From Mesorhizobium sp. M1D.F.Ca.ET.043.01.1.1 (GTDB lineage: Bacteria > Pseudomonadota > Alphaproteobacteria > Rhizobiales > Rhizobiaceae), in contig NZ_CP034444.1 in the NCBI RefSeq assembly GCF_003952385.1, positions 682,001 to 746,000 on the forward strand: 64,000 nucleotides of DNA. Reading direction: 5' to 3'. The notes beneath the pieces are model-generated. The model was not told where the DNA came from, ran no database searches, and saw nothing but the letters and a program-made list of their open reading frames with translations. Position numbers and translations under genes: made by a program. Below are positions 24,678 to 32,288 of the stretch, in pieces. The first letter of the stretch is position 1. Each line of letters opens with the position of its first letter.

Positions 24678-25961
24678 GTGACGCAGCGAAGCGGCAGCGC
24701 CGACCTGCCGCTGCATGGCGGGCGGGTCCCGAAATGGCTGGGCGAGCGCATGACGCGGCTCGGCGCGGTGCTGTGCGAAGCCATCATCCACCATTACGGC
24801 CGCGACGAGCTTCTCAGGCGCCTGGCGCACCCCTTTTGGTTCCAGTCCTTCGGCGCCGTGATGGGCATGGACTGGCATTCCTCCGGGATCACCACCTCCG
24901 TCATCGGCGCGCTGAAGCGCGGGCTGAACCCGCTGGCCGGCGGGCTCGGCGTCCATGTCTGCGGCGGGCGCGGCGCGCATTCGCGCAAGACGCCGGGCGA
25001 ATTGCTCGCCATCGGCGACCGCGTCGGCCTGAACGGCGAGGCGCTCGCCACCGCCAGCCGCCTCGTCGCCAAGGTGGACAGCGCCGCGGTGCAGGACGGC
25101 TACGACCTTTATCTGCACGGCTTCATCGTCACCGATGACGGGCGCTGGGTGGTGGTGCAGCAGGGCATGAACGGCGACGCCCGCCAGGCGCGCCGCTACC
25201 ACTGGCTGTCGGAGGGGCTGACGAGCTTCGTCGACCAGCCGCATGCGGCGATCGAGGGCGAGCGCCAGGGCGAGATCGTCAACCTCACCGACCGTCGCGC
25301 GGAAAAAGCGCGTGGAAGCCAAATCCAGCTTCTGAAAACCATGAGCCCGGAAAAGATCCTAACCGAGCTTGCCGTGCTGGAGCCGCAACCGGAGCCCGAG
25401 CCAGCCGCGCAGCCGCTGCTGCCCAACCTCGTCATGCCCGCGCATCACGACGTGCGCGAGAGCGACATCGTCATGCGCCGGCTGCACGGCAACATTTCCG
25501 CCGCGATCGAAAGCGGCCCGAAGGATTTTCCCGAGCTGCTTTTGGTCCCCGGCGTCGGCCCGCGCACGGTGCGCGCGCTCGCCATGGTCTCGGAAGTGGT
25601 GCACGGCGCGCCCTACCGCTTCTCCGACCCGGCCCGCTTCTCGCTCGCCCACGGCGGCAAAGACCGCCACCCCTTCCCCGTGCCGCTGAAGGTCTATGAC
25701 GAGACGATCGCGGTGCTGAAATCGGCGGTGGGCAAGGCGAAGCTCGGGCGGGAGGAGGAACTGCAGGCGCTCAAGCGACTGGATGGGGAGTCGCGCCGGA
25801 TGGAGCGCTATGTGACGGGGCCGAGCCTGAAGGAGATCGTGGCGGGGGAAATGGACCAGTCGCATTTGCTGGGCGGGCGGAGCGTGTTTGGGTGGGAGCC
25901 ACCACCGGAGGGCGGCGAGAAGCCAACCTCCAAAACTACCCACATCGCACTCCGCAAATAA
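24678..25961 (+). CDS. DUF763-family protein
   Basis: A 427-residue DUF763 protein (residues about 1-390), recognised by RSGSADLPLHGGRVPKWL, the catalytic-looking HSSGITTSVIGALKRGLNPL and GVHVCGGRGAHSRKTP. The middle contains LLLVPGVGPRTVRALAMVSEVVHGAPYRFSDPARF, a helix-hairpin-helix element. Homologues occur in archaea and bacteria, with a nucleic-acid role suspected but unproven. It starts with GTG after GGAGAAACAC. The C-terminal 30 residues are variable. It stands alone. Confidence 0.88.
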   Translation: MTQRSGSADLPLHGGRVPKWLGERMTRLGAVLCEAIIHHYGRDELLRRLAHPFWFQSFGAVMGMDWHSSGITTSVIGALKRGLNPLAGGLGVHVCGGRGAHSRKTPGELLAIGDRVGLNGEALATASRLVAKVDSAAVQDGYDLYLHGFIVTDDGRWVVVQQGMNGDARQARRYHWLSEGLTSFVDQPHAAIEGERQGEIVNLTDRRAEKARGSQIQLLKTMSPEKILTELAVLEPQPEPEPAAQPLLPNLVMPAHHDVRESDIVMRRLHGNISAAIESGPKDFPELLLVPGVGPRTVRALAMVSEVVHGAPYRFSDPARFSLAHGGKDRHPFPVPLKVYDETIAVLKSAVGKAKLGREEELQALKRLDGESRRMERYVTGPSLKEIVAGEMDQSHLLGGRSVFGWEPPPEGGEKPTSKTTHIALRK

Positions 25962-26018
25962 CATCGAAGGCAGCGGGCTCAGCGCCGAGCGTCTGTGATC
26001 TGGCGACAGTCGCCGGGC

Positions 26019-26258
26019 TCAGCGATGCTCACGATTCTGCTGACGGACCCAACGCCACACAGCCGCGGTCCCAACCACAAGCGCAGTCAGCCCCGCCGAA
26101 AAGAACAGCCAAAAGCGGAATTGCAGCGACGCGAGTTCCGGTTGCCACGCGGGGAACTGCGACAACCAGGCAAGCGTGACCGCCTGCCCGAAAGCGAGCA
26201 ACGCTACGACCAGCGATACAAAAACAATCGCGAGATAGGCCGGAGACTGTTTCGTCAT
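26019..26258 (-). CDS. Small two-span membrane protein, 79 aa
   Basis: Two hydrophobic helices (residues about 6-26 and 48-68; AYLAIVFVSLVVALLAFGQA and FWLFFSAGLTALVVGTAAVW) with a short loop and a basic C-terminus. ATG 26258 is favoured by spacing from GAAGG; an ATG three codons upstream is possible. It is the last of three small genes in one direction (26860, 26502, 26258), 13 bases after the previous stop. It may be the membrane part of the set. The function is unknown. Confidence 0.55.
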   Translation of the reverse strand: MTKQSPAYLAIVFVSLVVALLAFGQAVTLAWLSQFPAWQPELASLQFRFWLFFSAGLTALVVGTAAVWRWVRQQNREHR

Positions 26259-26271
26259 GGCGCCCATGCCT

Positions 26272-26502
26272 TCATGTCTTCCGCTCCAGCAGCCGCATCT
26301 CCTCCTCGGGCTTCACATAATGGATCAGCCCCGCTTTTTCGGACAGGACCATGATCCCTCGTTCCAGATAGCCAAGGACTTCCCTGGGGTACTCCTCGGA
26401 ATATTCGTCGGTATCCATGGAGCAGACAACGACGCCTTCGTTCCCTTCCCAGACGAGGATCTTGTCGCCAAGTCGGGCAAGGGTTCCGTCAGGGTATTTC
26501 AT
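26272..26502 (-). CDS. Small acidic protein resembling toxin-immunity proteins, 76 aa
   Basis: GGAG lies 6 bases before ATG 26502. The text (MKYPDGTLARLGDKILVWEG, DEYSEEYPREVLGYLERG, KAGLIHYVKPEEE) is like a family of short acidic beta/alpha proteins that in my recollection often sit next to polymorphic toxins as immunity factors. This is similarity by eye, not a search result. No toxin was found in the window. The longer frame back to 26586 would overlap the upstream gene and has no ribosome site. Confidence 0.5.
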   Translation of the reverse strand: MKYPDGTLARLGDKILVWEGNEGVVVCSMDTDEYSEEYPREVLGYLERGIMVLSEKAGLIHYVKPEEEMRLLERKT

Positions 26503-26554
26503 TGGAGCTCCGCAGGAATGGCACCAGCGCCGGCTATATTTGGTTGCTTCTACT

Positions 26555-26860
26555 CTAAACGAGCAACTGCTTGCGCATTCGATCAATCGCTATTTGCAGA
26601 GCCTCGTCGGCAGATGCAGCTTGATACTCATCGCCATCGACGAGCAGGTTGGAGGCAAACTGAATTTCGTGATCGGAGCCGCCCTCGGGGTGCTCGCTGA
26701 AAGTCGGGGTGACTCGAAACAGGTCGTAGTCGAACAGCCTGATCTTGTACCTGCCTTCTTCATCGGCAGATTTCAGCGCTTCGAGGCGAAAGCGTTGGTA
26801 GTGTTCGGACGCTATCGCGAACTCCAGTTCGATGGTCTTTTCCAGGTTCCAACGCTTCAT
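26555..26860 (-). CDS. Hypothetical protein, 101 aa
   Basis: I do not recognise it. ATG 26860 follows AAGG with a 5-base gap; an in-frame TTG at 26953 has no ribosome site. The fold reads as alternating short strands and helices (TIELEFAIASEHYQRFRLEALKS split by turns, RYKIRLFDYDLFRVTP) and ends with a helix (ADEALQIAIDRMRKQLLV). It is soluble and acidic. It lies just upstream of the immunity-like gene and may be its partner. Confidence 0.5.
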   Translation of the reverse strand: MKRWNLEKTIELEFAIASEHYQRFRLEALKSADEEGRYKIRLFDYDLFRVTPTFSEHPEGGSDHEIQFASNLLVDGDEYQAASADEALQIAIDRMRKQLLV

Positions 26861-26983
26861 CATTGCCTTAGGTACCTGTTGACGGCGACCAGGCCGCGTC
26901 AAAGCGGGTTCGTATTGATAGATATCTGTATTTTGGAAGTTTTTATCCGGCAATCAGCAACTATGGTTATTGTTCAACCACCC

Positions 26984-27580
26984 TCACCCCGCCCGCCTCC
27001 CCATCATCCCGTAGTGCACCGCCAGCAGGTCCAGCCCGAGCTTCAGCAGCTTCATCACCACGTCGCGCCCCTCGCCGCTGCGTTCGGCGATGGCCTTCAC
27101 CGACTGGCCTTCGAGGCAGATTTTTCGCACCACTTCGGCCACCTCCCAATGGGCAAGCGCGGCCGCGGCGTGGGTATGCGCGCGGCCGGCCGACAGCACG
27201 CGGTCGGGGACGCCGCCGCCCACCCGGCCGCCGTCGACACGCTCGCTCCAGGATTGCGGCTGCAGGCCCTCGCGCTGGCTGCGCTCGAAATCGTCGCGAA
27301 AGCGTTGACCGGCTTCGCGCTGCTGGCCGGTGAGCGAGGTGATGCCGGTGAGTGGATCGACATTGCGCAGGCGCACGATGCCGCCGGTGGAGGTGTAGCC
27401 GCCGTTCGACACCTCGTAGACGCGGCGCGCCTCGGCGGTGCCATTGCTGAGGCGCTGGCGGCCGAAGCGGTCTTGCTTCAGCGCGAAATCGTGGCCGACC
27501 TCGCGGCGAATGCGCACCTGCTCGGCCTCGCCCTTGGGGAGCTTTGGCGGCTGGGGTTTTTTCGGGGCTTTGCGGGCCAT
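26984..27580 (-). CDS. DUF6456-type helix-turn-helix protein, 198 aa
   Basis: The N-terminal 60 residues are basic and Pro/Lys-rich (ARKAPKKPQPPKLPKG). The C-terminal domain (AHWEVAEVVRKICLEGQSVKAIAERSG, then RDVVMKLLKLGLDLLAVHYGM) is the helix-turn-helix of the DUF6456 group found in Rhizobiales. The ATG at 27580 is just after the mosaic repeat that carries the IS. A frame extension to 27664 is repeat-derived and was not used. It is in the same direction as the GcrA-like gene at 29794, and the IS separates them, so it was probably once part of that operon. Confidence 0.75.
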   Translation of the reverse strand: MARKAPKKPQPPKLPKGEAEQVRIRREVGHDFALKQDRFGRQRLSNGTAEARRVYEVSNGGYTSTGGIVRLRNVDPLTGITSLTGQQREAGQRFRDDFERSQREGLQPQSWSERVDGGRVGGGVPDRVLSAGRAHTHAAAALAHWEVAEVVRKICLEGQSVKAIAERSGEGRDVVMKLLKLGLDLLAVHYGMMGRRAG

Positions 27581-27667
27581 GGGTTGGTCCTTGTGTGGGT
27601 GTGGGTAGTTGGAGAGGTCGGCGCGAGGCGCCCCCCTCTGTCCTGCCGGACATCTCCCCCTCAAGGG

Positions 27668-28822
27668 CAGGGCTATCGCATATGGGTGATGGCCTGGATG
27701 AGATAGCCGTCATTCCAAGCGCATTTCTTGATGCGGTGACTGATGGGGACTTTATCGACATCTGCGGCCTGAAGGAGATTTCTGGCGATGCGGTTGAGGA
27801 GGGCGGTGTTGGCGGGGGCGTTGTCCTTGCGGGCACGGGATTGATCCTCGTCCAGATGAACATCCAGCATCCAGTGCAGGCCGTTCTCGATCTGCCAATG
27901 GGCTCTGGTGAGCTCGAGGGCTTGCTGGGGTGACAGCAAGGTGGAGGCCATGAACAGGCGCGTCAGCGGCTTGGCCTGGTCGCGCCGGCTGGTGATGCGG
28001 ATGAAGGCTTTGTGGCCGGCCATCAGCGGTTCAGCCGATACCACGACCTCGGCTTGGCGCCATTCGCTGCGGCCATGGCTGGTTTCGGTCCGCTCCGCGA
28101 CTGCGGGGGCGGTCTCGGCCAGATGGCGATTGGCGTGGCCGACCCAATGGCGACGATTGCCTTTGAGCGCGAGCAGGTAGTCGCCGCCCCGTTCGGTGAT
28201 GGCCTTTGCCATGCGCGTGTGACAGTGGAGCGCATCGGCTGTGACCAATCGTCCAGTAAGATCAATAAGTTCGATGACTTTGAGGGCGGCCTCGACCTCA
28301 TTCTCTTCCTCGCCGGGCGAGACCGCCGCCAAACATAGCCGCGTCTCGGCGGCAAAAGCCGACACCGTCAGGGGAGGACTGGCTGCAAGGCCTTTCTCGT
28401 AGGCTCGCCGCAGCGCCTTGCCGTCGAGCGAGACCACTTCCTCACACGCCCGCGCGAAGCCCGCGGCAAAGGCGGCAAAGGCACGGCTGAACGCCTCCGG
28501 ATCGAGCAGCCGCAGCAGCCGCGAGAAGGTATCGTGGCTGGGCGCCACCTCATACGCGATCAACCGCGACAGCGCCTGCTTGCGCTCTTGCGCGAACAAC
28601 GAGAACTCCGTCGCATTGCTCGCCCCGCACAGGCTCGCCGCGATCATCATCACGATCAAATCGCCAAGCCGATGCGTGGCATTGCCGGCGCGCGGATCGG
28701 GTAGCGCGCCGAAATAGCTCTCAAGGCTGGAAATGGCAGTCTCTCCCTCGTTCGACTGCCTGCCCAAAGAATCCCTTCTCAGGCCAACTTCAAGTCCCAA
28801 AAAGCCATATGCGATTCCCCTG
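27668..28822 (-). mobile_element. Complete ISAs1-family insertion sequence, copy B, with 10-bp target duplication
   Basis: 1155 bp. Ends: CAGGGCTATCGCATATGGGT (27668 inward) and, on the other strand, CAGGGGAATCGCATATGGCT (28822 inward), imperfect inverted repeats starting CAGGG as in ISAs1 elements. CCCTCAAGGG is present directly at 27658-27667 and 28823-28832, a perfect 10-bp duplication, in the ISAs1 range. The joined flanks restore a CATCTCCCCCTCAAGGGGGAGATC hairpin, so the element sits exactly in the loop of a mosaic repeat. Copy A at 1-343 does the same. Confidence 0.95.
27673..28767 (-). CDS. ISAs1-family transposase
   Basis: A 364-residue DDE transposase if the TTG at 28767 (behind AGAAGGG) is the start. 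The open frame runs further, to 28866, beyond the IS end, so its first codons are not part of the gene; TTG 28800 is an alternative. The catalytic Asp is in VVSLDGKALRRAYEKG, the second Asp in LVTADALHCHTRMAKAI and the Glu in HWQIENGLHWMLDV. An N-terminal DDE_Tnp_1-associated domain is present (SYFGALPDPRAGNATHRLGD). It has no internal stops, so the element could be active. Confidence 0.92.
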   Translation of the reverse strand: MGRQSNEGETAISSLESYFGALPDPRAGNATHRLGDLIVMMIAASLCGASNATEFSLFAQERKQALSRLIAYEVAPSHDTFSRLLRLLDPEAFSRAFAAFAAGFARACEEVVSLDGKALRRAYEKGLAASPPLTVSAFAAETRLCLAAVSPGEEENEVEAALKVIELIDLTGRLVTADALHCHTRMAKAITERGGDYLLALKGNRRHWVGHANRHLAETAPAVAERTETSHGRSEWRQAEVVVSAEPLMAGHKAFIRITSRRDQAKPLTRLFMASTLLSPQQALELTRAHWQIENGLHWMLDVHLDEDQSRARKDNAPANTALLNRIARNLLQAADVDKVPISHRIKKCAWNDGYLIQAITHMR

Positions 28823-28940
28823 CCCTCAAGGGGGAGATCAATCTCTTCGCGGCTTTCGCCAATCACCGACGCTGCAGGAAAAAGCGCGGCGGGCGAAGCT
28901 GCCGATCTCCCCCCTCATGGGGGATCAGCAGTTCCCGCGC
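28823..28940. repeat. Mosaic repeats between IS and GcrA-like gene
   Basis: 28823-28840 (CCCTCAAGGGGGAGATCA) is the half-hairpin split by the IS. TTTCGCCAATCACCGACGC (28853-28871) is the reverse of the TTGGCGAAAGC lead. A second hairpin copy is at 28902-28935 (CCGATCTCCCCCCTCATGGGGGATCAGCAGTTCC). Confidence 0.75.
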
Positions 28941-28948
28941 CTCGCCTC

Positions 28949-29794
28949 TCACATCCCCCTCCCGCGATGGCCGTGGAACCGCGCATGATGATGCGCGCAG
29001 TAGGAACGCGTTCCAGTCGTGCGCAGGCCGCAGCAGAGCATGTCCGGCCCCGGGCGCGCGCCGGGCGGGTCGTCCTCGGGCTCTTCGCGCAAGGCGAGGT
29101 CGATCGGCGCGCGGCAGCGGCCGAACAGGCAGTCGAGGAAACGCATGGCCGCGACATGCGGCTGTCGGCCGGGATTTACCCGGGGCGGCGGCGCGGGGAG
29201 CTTGTAGAGCTGAGCTTCGGATTTTTGGCGCTCGCCGGGGGAGAGCCAGGCCGGCGGCAAGGCCCGCGCAGGCTTTCGCGCTTTGGGTTTTTTGGGCGGG
29301 GTGCGAGCGGTGACGATGCTGTTTGTCTGTGCGGAGAGTTCGTACACGGAGAGGTCGGCGGGACAGCGCCCCCCTGTGCCTTGCCCGTCCTCCGCAGTAG
29401 CTGCGCTGCAGCTGCGGGAGGTGGACCGGGCATCTCCCCCACCTGGGGAGAGATTGGCAGTTCCAGCCTCGGCGCCTTCCAACAGTTCGGCGTATCTCGA
29501 AAGCGCTGCCGGCTCTGACAGCGTTACCCCTCCGGCCGCCACCCTGCCCCGGCGGCCCGGCCGGTCCGGCCGCGCGTTCTTCCTCGGCCGGCCGCCGGCG
29601 CGGCCGCCTTTCGGGTTGGCGAAGCCGATCGCGCGGAGACCCGCGTTGCGGTGCACGATGCCGATGATGGCGTTGCGAGAGACCGGGCTGCCGCGCAGGG
29701 CGCTGAAACGGCCGGCGATGCGCGAGGCCGAAAGCCCCTCCTTCAGCCAGGCGGCGATCGCGTCGATTTCCATTTCGGTGTAGGCGGCTGCCAT
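28949..29794 (-). CDS. GcrA-like cell cycle regulator carrying an in-frame repeat insertion
   Basis: A 281-residue GcrA-family protein. The N-terminal DNA-binding region is clear (TEMEIDAIAAWLKEGLSASRIA, SRNAIIGIVHRNAGLR, residues 5-53). The C-terminal part has the Cys-rich end CRAPIDLALREE...CCGLRTTGTRSYCAHHHARFH, resembling the GcrA sigma-70-interacting tail. GcrA proteins are usually about 170-180 residues. Residues about 109-143 of this one are encoded by a mosaic repeat (29366-29468), and the rest of the extra length is low-complexity. It lies upstream of the IS and the DUF6456 gene, and downstream of a 139-residue frame at the S24 operator. Confidence 0.85.
   Translation of the reverse strand: MAAAYTEMEIDAIAAWLKEGLSASRIAGRFSALRGSPVSRNAIIGIVHRNAGLRAIGFANPKGGRAGGRPRKNARPDRPGRRGRVAAGGVTLSEPAALSRYAELLEGAEAGTANLSPGGGDARSTSRSCSAATAEDGQGTGGRCPADLSVYELSAQTNSIVTARTPPKKPKARKPARALPPAWLSPGERQKSEAQLYKLPAPPPRVNPGRQPHVAAMRFLDCLFGRCRAPIDLALREEPEDDPPGARPGPDMLCCGLRTTGTRSYCAHHHARFHGHRGRGM
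29366..29468. repeat. Mosaic repeat inside the GcrA-like coding sequence
   Basis: CAGCGCCCCCCTGTGCCTTGCC, GTCCTCCGCAGTAGCTGCGC and GGTGGACCGGGCATCTCCCCC, then ACCTGGGGAGAGATTGGCAG. It aligns along its whole length with the intergenic copy at 31165-31262. Read on the coding strand it adds roughly 34 codons without a stop. Confidence 0.85.
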
Positions 29795-29899
29795 GTCTCA
29801 TTCCAGTTGCTTGCGAAGGGCTTGGGGGAAGGCCTTGGCTGGGGCCAAGCGCCAGGCTTCGGCCGCGAGGCCGTTGATCAGGTCGGGAAAGGATTGAGG

Positions 29900-30319
29900 T
29901 CAGGCGGGCGCAGCACCAGGCAGTCGAAGAAGCGCTGCCTCGGCGGCGGCCCGCGTCACTCCCGACACCGCCCGGCCCGTCATCCGGTCGAACAGGATGA
30001 CGGTGCCGTCCTCGGTGCGGATGCAGCTTATGCCGCTTGAATCGAGGGCCGGAGCCGGGGGAGGAGCGGCTCCGGCCGTTCCGGTGAACCGGGGTGCGGG
30101 CGGTTCGACCGGATCCGGGGCAAGCGCCCCGGAATGCGTCCGGACCGGGGAGGAGGACGGTCCGGACGATTGGAATTCAAAAGTCGAGGGATCGGCGGCG
30201 AAGGTGCCGATGCTATGCCGGCGACGTGTTGGCCCCGAGTTGCTCGGTCCCGAGATGGCCGTGGGCGGACTCAAGATGATCATGGGCGATGCGGAAATGC
30301 TTGCGGGATGCTCATTCAT
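29900..30319 (-). CDS. Hypothetical protein, 139 aa, divergent from the S24 regulator
   Basis: The protein is Pro/Ser/Ala-rich up to residue 95 and then has a more ordered end (CIRTEDGTVILFDRMTGRAVSGVTRAAAEAALLRLPG). I do not recognise it. No ribosome site is seen before the ATG at 30319, but the ATG lies 7 bases from the CGTAC operator, exactly where the first gene of a repressor-controlled divergent operon would be, and the GcrA-like gene follows in the same direction. A moderate call, resting on position and on the open frame. Confidence 0.45.
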   Translation of the reverse strand: MNEHPASISASPMIILSPPTAISGPSNSGPTRRRHSIGTFAADPSTFEFQSSGPSSSPVRTHSGALAPDPVEPPAPRFTGTAGAAPPPAPALDSSGISCIRTEDGTVILFDRMTGRAVSGVTRAAAEAALLRLPGAAPA

Positions 30320-30325
30320 GCGCTA

Positions 30326-30400
30326 AGCGTACGTTATGTACGAATGACGCGCAAGCGAAATCGTACACTTTGGACGATAATTTTCAGGCATTTTGTACGA
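30326..30400. promoter_or_regulatory. CGTAC operators of the S24/LexA-like regulator
   Basis: Site 1, 30326-30344, on the minus strand reads TTCGTACATAACGTACGCT. Site 2, 30360-30378, reads ATCGTACACTTTGGACGAT, with matching ATCGT/ACGAT ends. A half site, TTTTGTACGA, is at 30391-30400, touching the start codon. Site 1 is nearly identical to 37607-37625 (TTCGTACATAAAGTACGAT), in front of another gene. The symmetric sites in a divergent promoter suggest autoregulation. Confidence 0.7.
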
Positions 30401-30402
30401 TG

Positions 30403-31044
30403 ATGGATTCTCGGCACAGATTGCAGCAGGCGCGCGCCCAGGCTGGCTATGCCTCGCCCAGCGATGCGGCGCGGGCGCTGCGCGACATCAACAAGAACAC
30501 TCTCATCAGCCACGAGAACGGCAACCGGCCGCTGTCGCGCAAGGCGGCGGAGAAATATGGCCGGCTGTTCGGCGTCGACCCGGGCTGGCTCTTGTTCAAT
30601 GGTGGTTTGGGGGCCGACGGCGCCGAGGCCGGCCCGGCGCAGCTCGCCCCCTCGCCCGTCACCATCGACGTGCCGATCGTGTCCTGGATCAGCGCCGGCG
30701 AGCTCGGCAGCCAGGACAGCGTGGTCAACCTTTCCGACTATCCGACCATCCCCACCGCCGACCTCGAGGAAGGCGAGTGGATCGCGCTGCGCGTCGACGG
30801 GCCGTCGATGAACAAGATCTCGCCGCCGGATTCGATCATCTTCGTCAACCTGCGCGACAAGCGGCTGGTGACCAATGGCTGTTACGTCATCGCCGACGAG
30901 ACCGGCCGCGCCACCTACAAGCGCTACCGCCCGAACGACACCCCGCCCTTCCAGCCGGCGTCGTATCTGGAGATTCCCCCGCCGGAGTTGGAGGGGGCGA
31001 TCACGATCATCGGGCGGGTGAAAAGGTCGATGATCGATATGTGA
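30403..31044 (+). CDS. S24-family LexA/CI-like transcriptional repressor
   Basis: A 213-residue protein (214 from the ATG one codon earlier). An XRE-like helix-turn-helix (residues 4-60; SPSDAARALRDINKNTLISHENG) is joined to an S24 peptidase domain. It keeps the self-cleavage elements: Ala98-Gly99 in WISAGELG, Ser135 in VDGPSMN and Lys173 in ATYKRY. It should therefore be inactivated by RecA-stimulated cleavage, as LexA and phage repressors are. It is divergent from a minus-strand set (139-aa frame, GcrA-like, DUF6456), an arrangement like a phage immunity region. It could also be a chromosomal LexA paralogue. Confidence 0.88.
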   Translation: MDSRHRLQQARAQAGYASPSDAARALRDINKNTLISHENGNRPLSRKAAEKYGRLFGVDPGWLLFNGGLGADGAEAGPAQLAPSPVTIDVPIVSWISAGELGSQDSVVNLSDYPTIPTADLEEGEWIALRVDGPSMNKISPPDSIIFVNLRDKRLVTNGCYVIADETGRATYKRYRPNDTPPFQPASYLEIPPPELEGAITIIGRVKRSMIDM

Positions 31045-31047
31045 GCG

Positions 31048-31262
31048 CCCATCTCCCCACTCGAGTGGGAGATGTCGCCGAAGGCGACAGAGGAGGGGTC
31101 GCCTCGCATAAATCGCCAACGCCGTCGGGCGTCGCGGAAAGCGCTGGCGCTCCACACTCCGGCACCCCCTCTGGCCTGCCCCGTCCTCCGCAGCATCTGC
31201 GCTGCAGCTACGGAGGGTGGACCGGCCATCTCCCCCTCAAGGGAGGAGATTACGCGCTTCGC
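31048..31262. repeat. Two mosaic repeat copies in the 354-bp gap before the DUF2167 gene
   Basis: Copy 1, 31049-31112: CCCATCTCCCCACTCGAGTGGGAGATG, then TCGCCGAAGGCGACAGAGG and GGGTCGCC. Copy 2, 31165-31262: CACCCCCTCTGGCCTGCCCCG, TCCTCCGCAGCATCTGCGCTG, GGTGGACCGGCCATCTCCCCCT, CAAGGGAGGAGATTACGCGC. Copy 2 is the same long form found inside the GcrA-like gene. Confidence 0.8.
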
Positions 31263-31301
31263 AGCCCAATTGCGCTGCAATGGCGCCACTGTTTTAACGA
31301 A

Positions 31302-31316
31302 GAACAAAAAAAGAAC
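31302..31316. promoter_or_regulatory. LexA box upstream of the DUF2167 gene
   Basis: GAACAAAAAAAGAAC is a perfect GAAC-N7-GAAC site, the reverse complement of the alphaproteobacterial GTTC-N7-GTTC SOS box. It ends 9 bases before the -35 of the promoter at 31326. Confidence 0.75.
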
Positions 31317-31325
31317 TTTTCGGAC

Positions 31326-31354
31326 TTGTACTTGCCGTCGAAATCCCCTTAGAT
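31326..31354 (+). promoter_or_regulatory. Promoter of the DUF2167/TPR operon
   Basis: TTGTAC (31326-31331), 17 bases, TTAGAT (31349-31354), about 45 bases before the ATG at 31399. The LexA box lies immediately upstream. Confidence 0.55.
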
Positions 31355-31398
31355 CACGGAGGCGTGAGGGTTGGGGTCCCGTTGCCGGGAGGGGGAGC

Positions 31399-32271
31399 AT
31401 GACCAAATCGATCAGGGAAAATCTGCGTTTCATCCTGCTGGCGCAGGCCTTTATGCTGGCGGAGCCGGCGATCGTGCATGCCGGGGATGCGGACTATCAT
31501 CCGCAGAATTTCACCCAGCCGCTAAGCGCCGCCAGGGGCACGATCAATCCGGCCGGCGGCGGCGCCATCTACCTGAAGCCGGAGGACAGGTGCAATCTGG
31601 TGGTGAAGGAGTTCGGCTGGGACCGCGACCAGTGCGGCACGATCGACCAGCTGATCTTCGGCTTCACGCCGGAGATCGACAACCTCACCGTCGAAAAGCC
31701 CGTCTCGGACGGCTATGTCAGCCTGGCCGACTGGGACAGCGCCGGCCGCGGCGAAGAGATCAGCGCCATCGAGGAAAGCTTCAAGGAGTCGGTGAAGGCT
31801 CAGTCGCAGCGCATCGGACAGGAGATCCGCTTCGACGGCTGGCTGGTCTATCCGCAAGTCGACAAGGCCAGGAACATCCTCTACTACGCCAACATCCTGA
31901 ACTGGGGCGGCGACAGGACAATCAATATCTCCGTCTCGATCTTCGACCGGCAGGGTTATGTCCCGATGAAGATCGTGCCGGTGGACGGCAATATCGCGGC
32001 CGGGTCCGTGCTGAAGATCGTCGAGGCGTCGGCCGCCGCCTACAAGCCGAAGGCCGGCTCCTCCTATTTCGAACATTCCAGCGGTGACAAAGTGGCCGGC
32101 TACGGCGCGCTCGGCGTTCTGGCGGCAATGCTCGGCGTCAAATTCGGCAAGGCCGCCGGCGTCGGCCTCATCGCGCTCGCCCTGGTGGCGCTGAAGAAGG
32201 GCGCCTTCCTGCTGTTGCTGCCGCTGGTCTGGCTAAGGCGGCTGTTCAGCCGCAACAAGGCCGATAGCTGA
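31399..32271 (+). CDS. DUF2167-like membrane-anchored protein
   Basis: A 290-residue protein. The signal peptide is MTKSIRENLRFILLAQAFML (cleavage near VHA, residue 34). A periplasmic DUF2167-type domain follows (CNLVVKEFGWDRDQCGTIDQLIFGF, VSDGYVSLADWDSAGRGEEI, RFDGWLVYPQVDKARNILYYA split by loops). C-terminal hydrophobic segments (GYGALGVLAAMLGVKFG, VGLIALALVAL, FLLLLPLVWL) anchor it. GGGGGAGC precedes the ATG. The next gene begins 17 bp later, so the two are one operon. Its function is unknown, and the LexA box suggests induction by DNA damage. Confidence 0.8.
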   Translation: MTKSIRENLRFILLAQAFMLAEPAIVHAGDADYHPQNFTQPLSAARGTINPAGGGAIYLKPEDRCNLVVKEFGWDRDQCGTIDQLIFGFTPEIDNLTVEKPVSDGYVSLADWDSAGRGEEISAIEESFKESVKAQSQRIGQEIRFDGWLVYPQVDKARNILYYANILNWGGDRTINISVSIFDRQGYVPMKIVPVDGNIAAGSVLKIVEASAAAYKPKAGSSYFEHSSGDKVAGYGALGVLAAMLGVKFGKAAGVGLIALALVALKKGAFLLLLPLVWLRRLFSRNKADS

Positions 32272-32288
32272 TCCCGGAAGGCCGGCAA

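Noticed and set aside
28768..28866. Extended N-terminus of the complete transposase
   Set aside because: The IS ends at 28822, so codons beyond it belong to flanking DNA. A start inside the IS is required.
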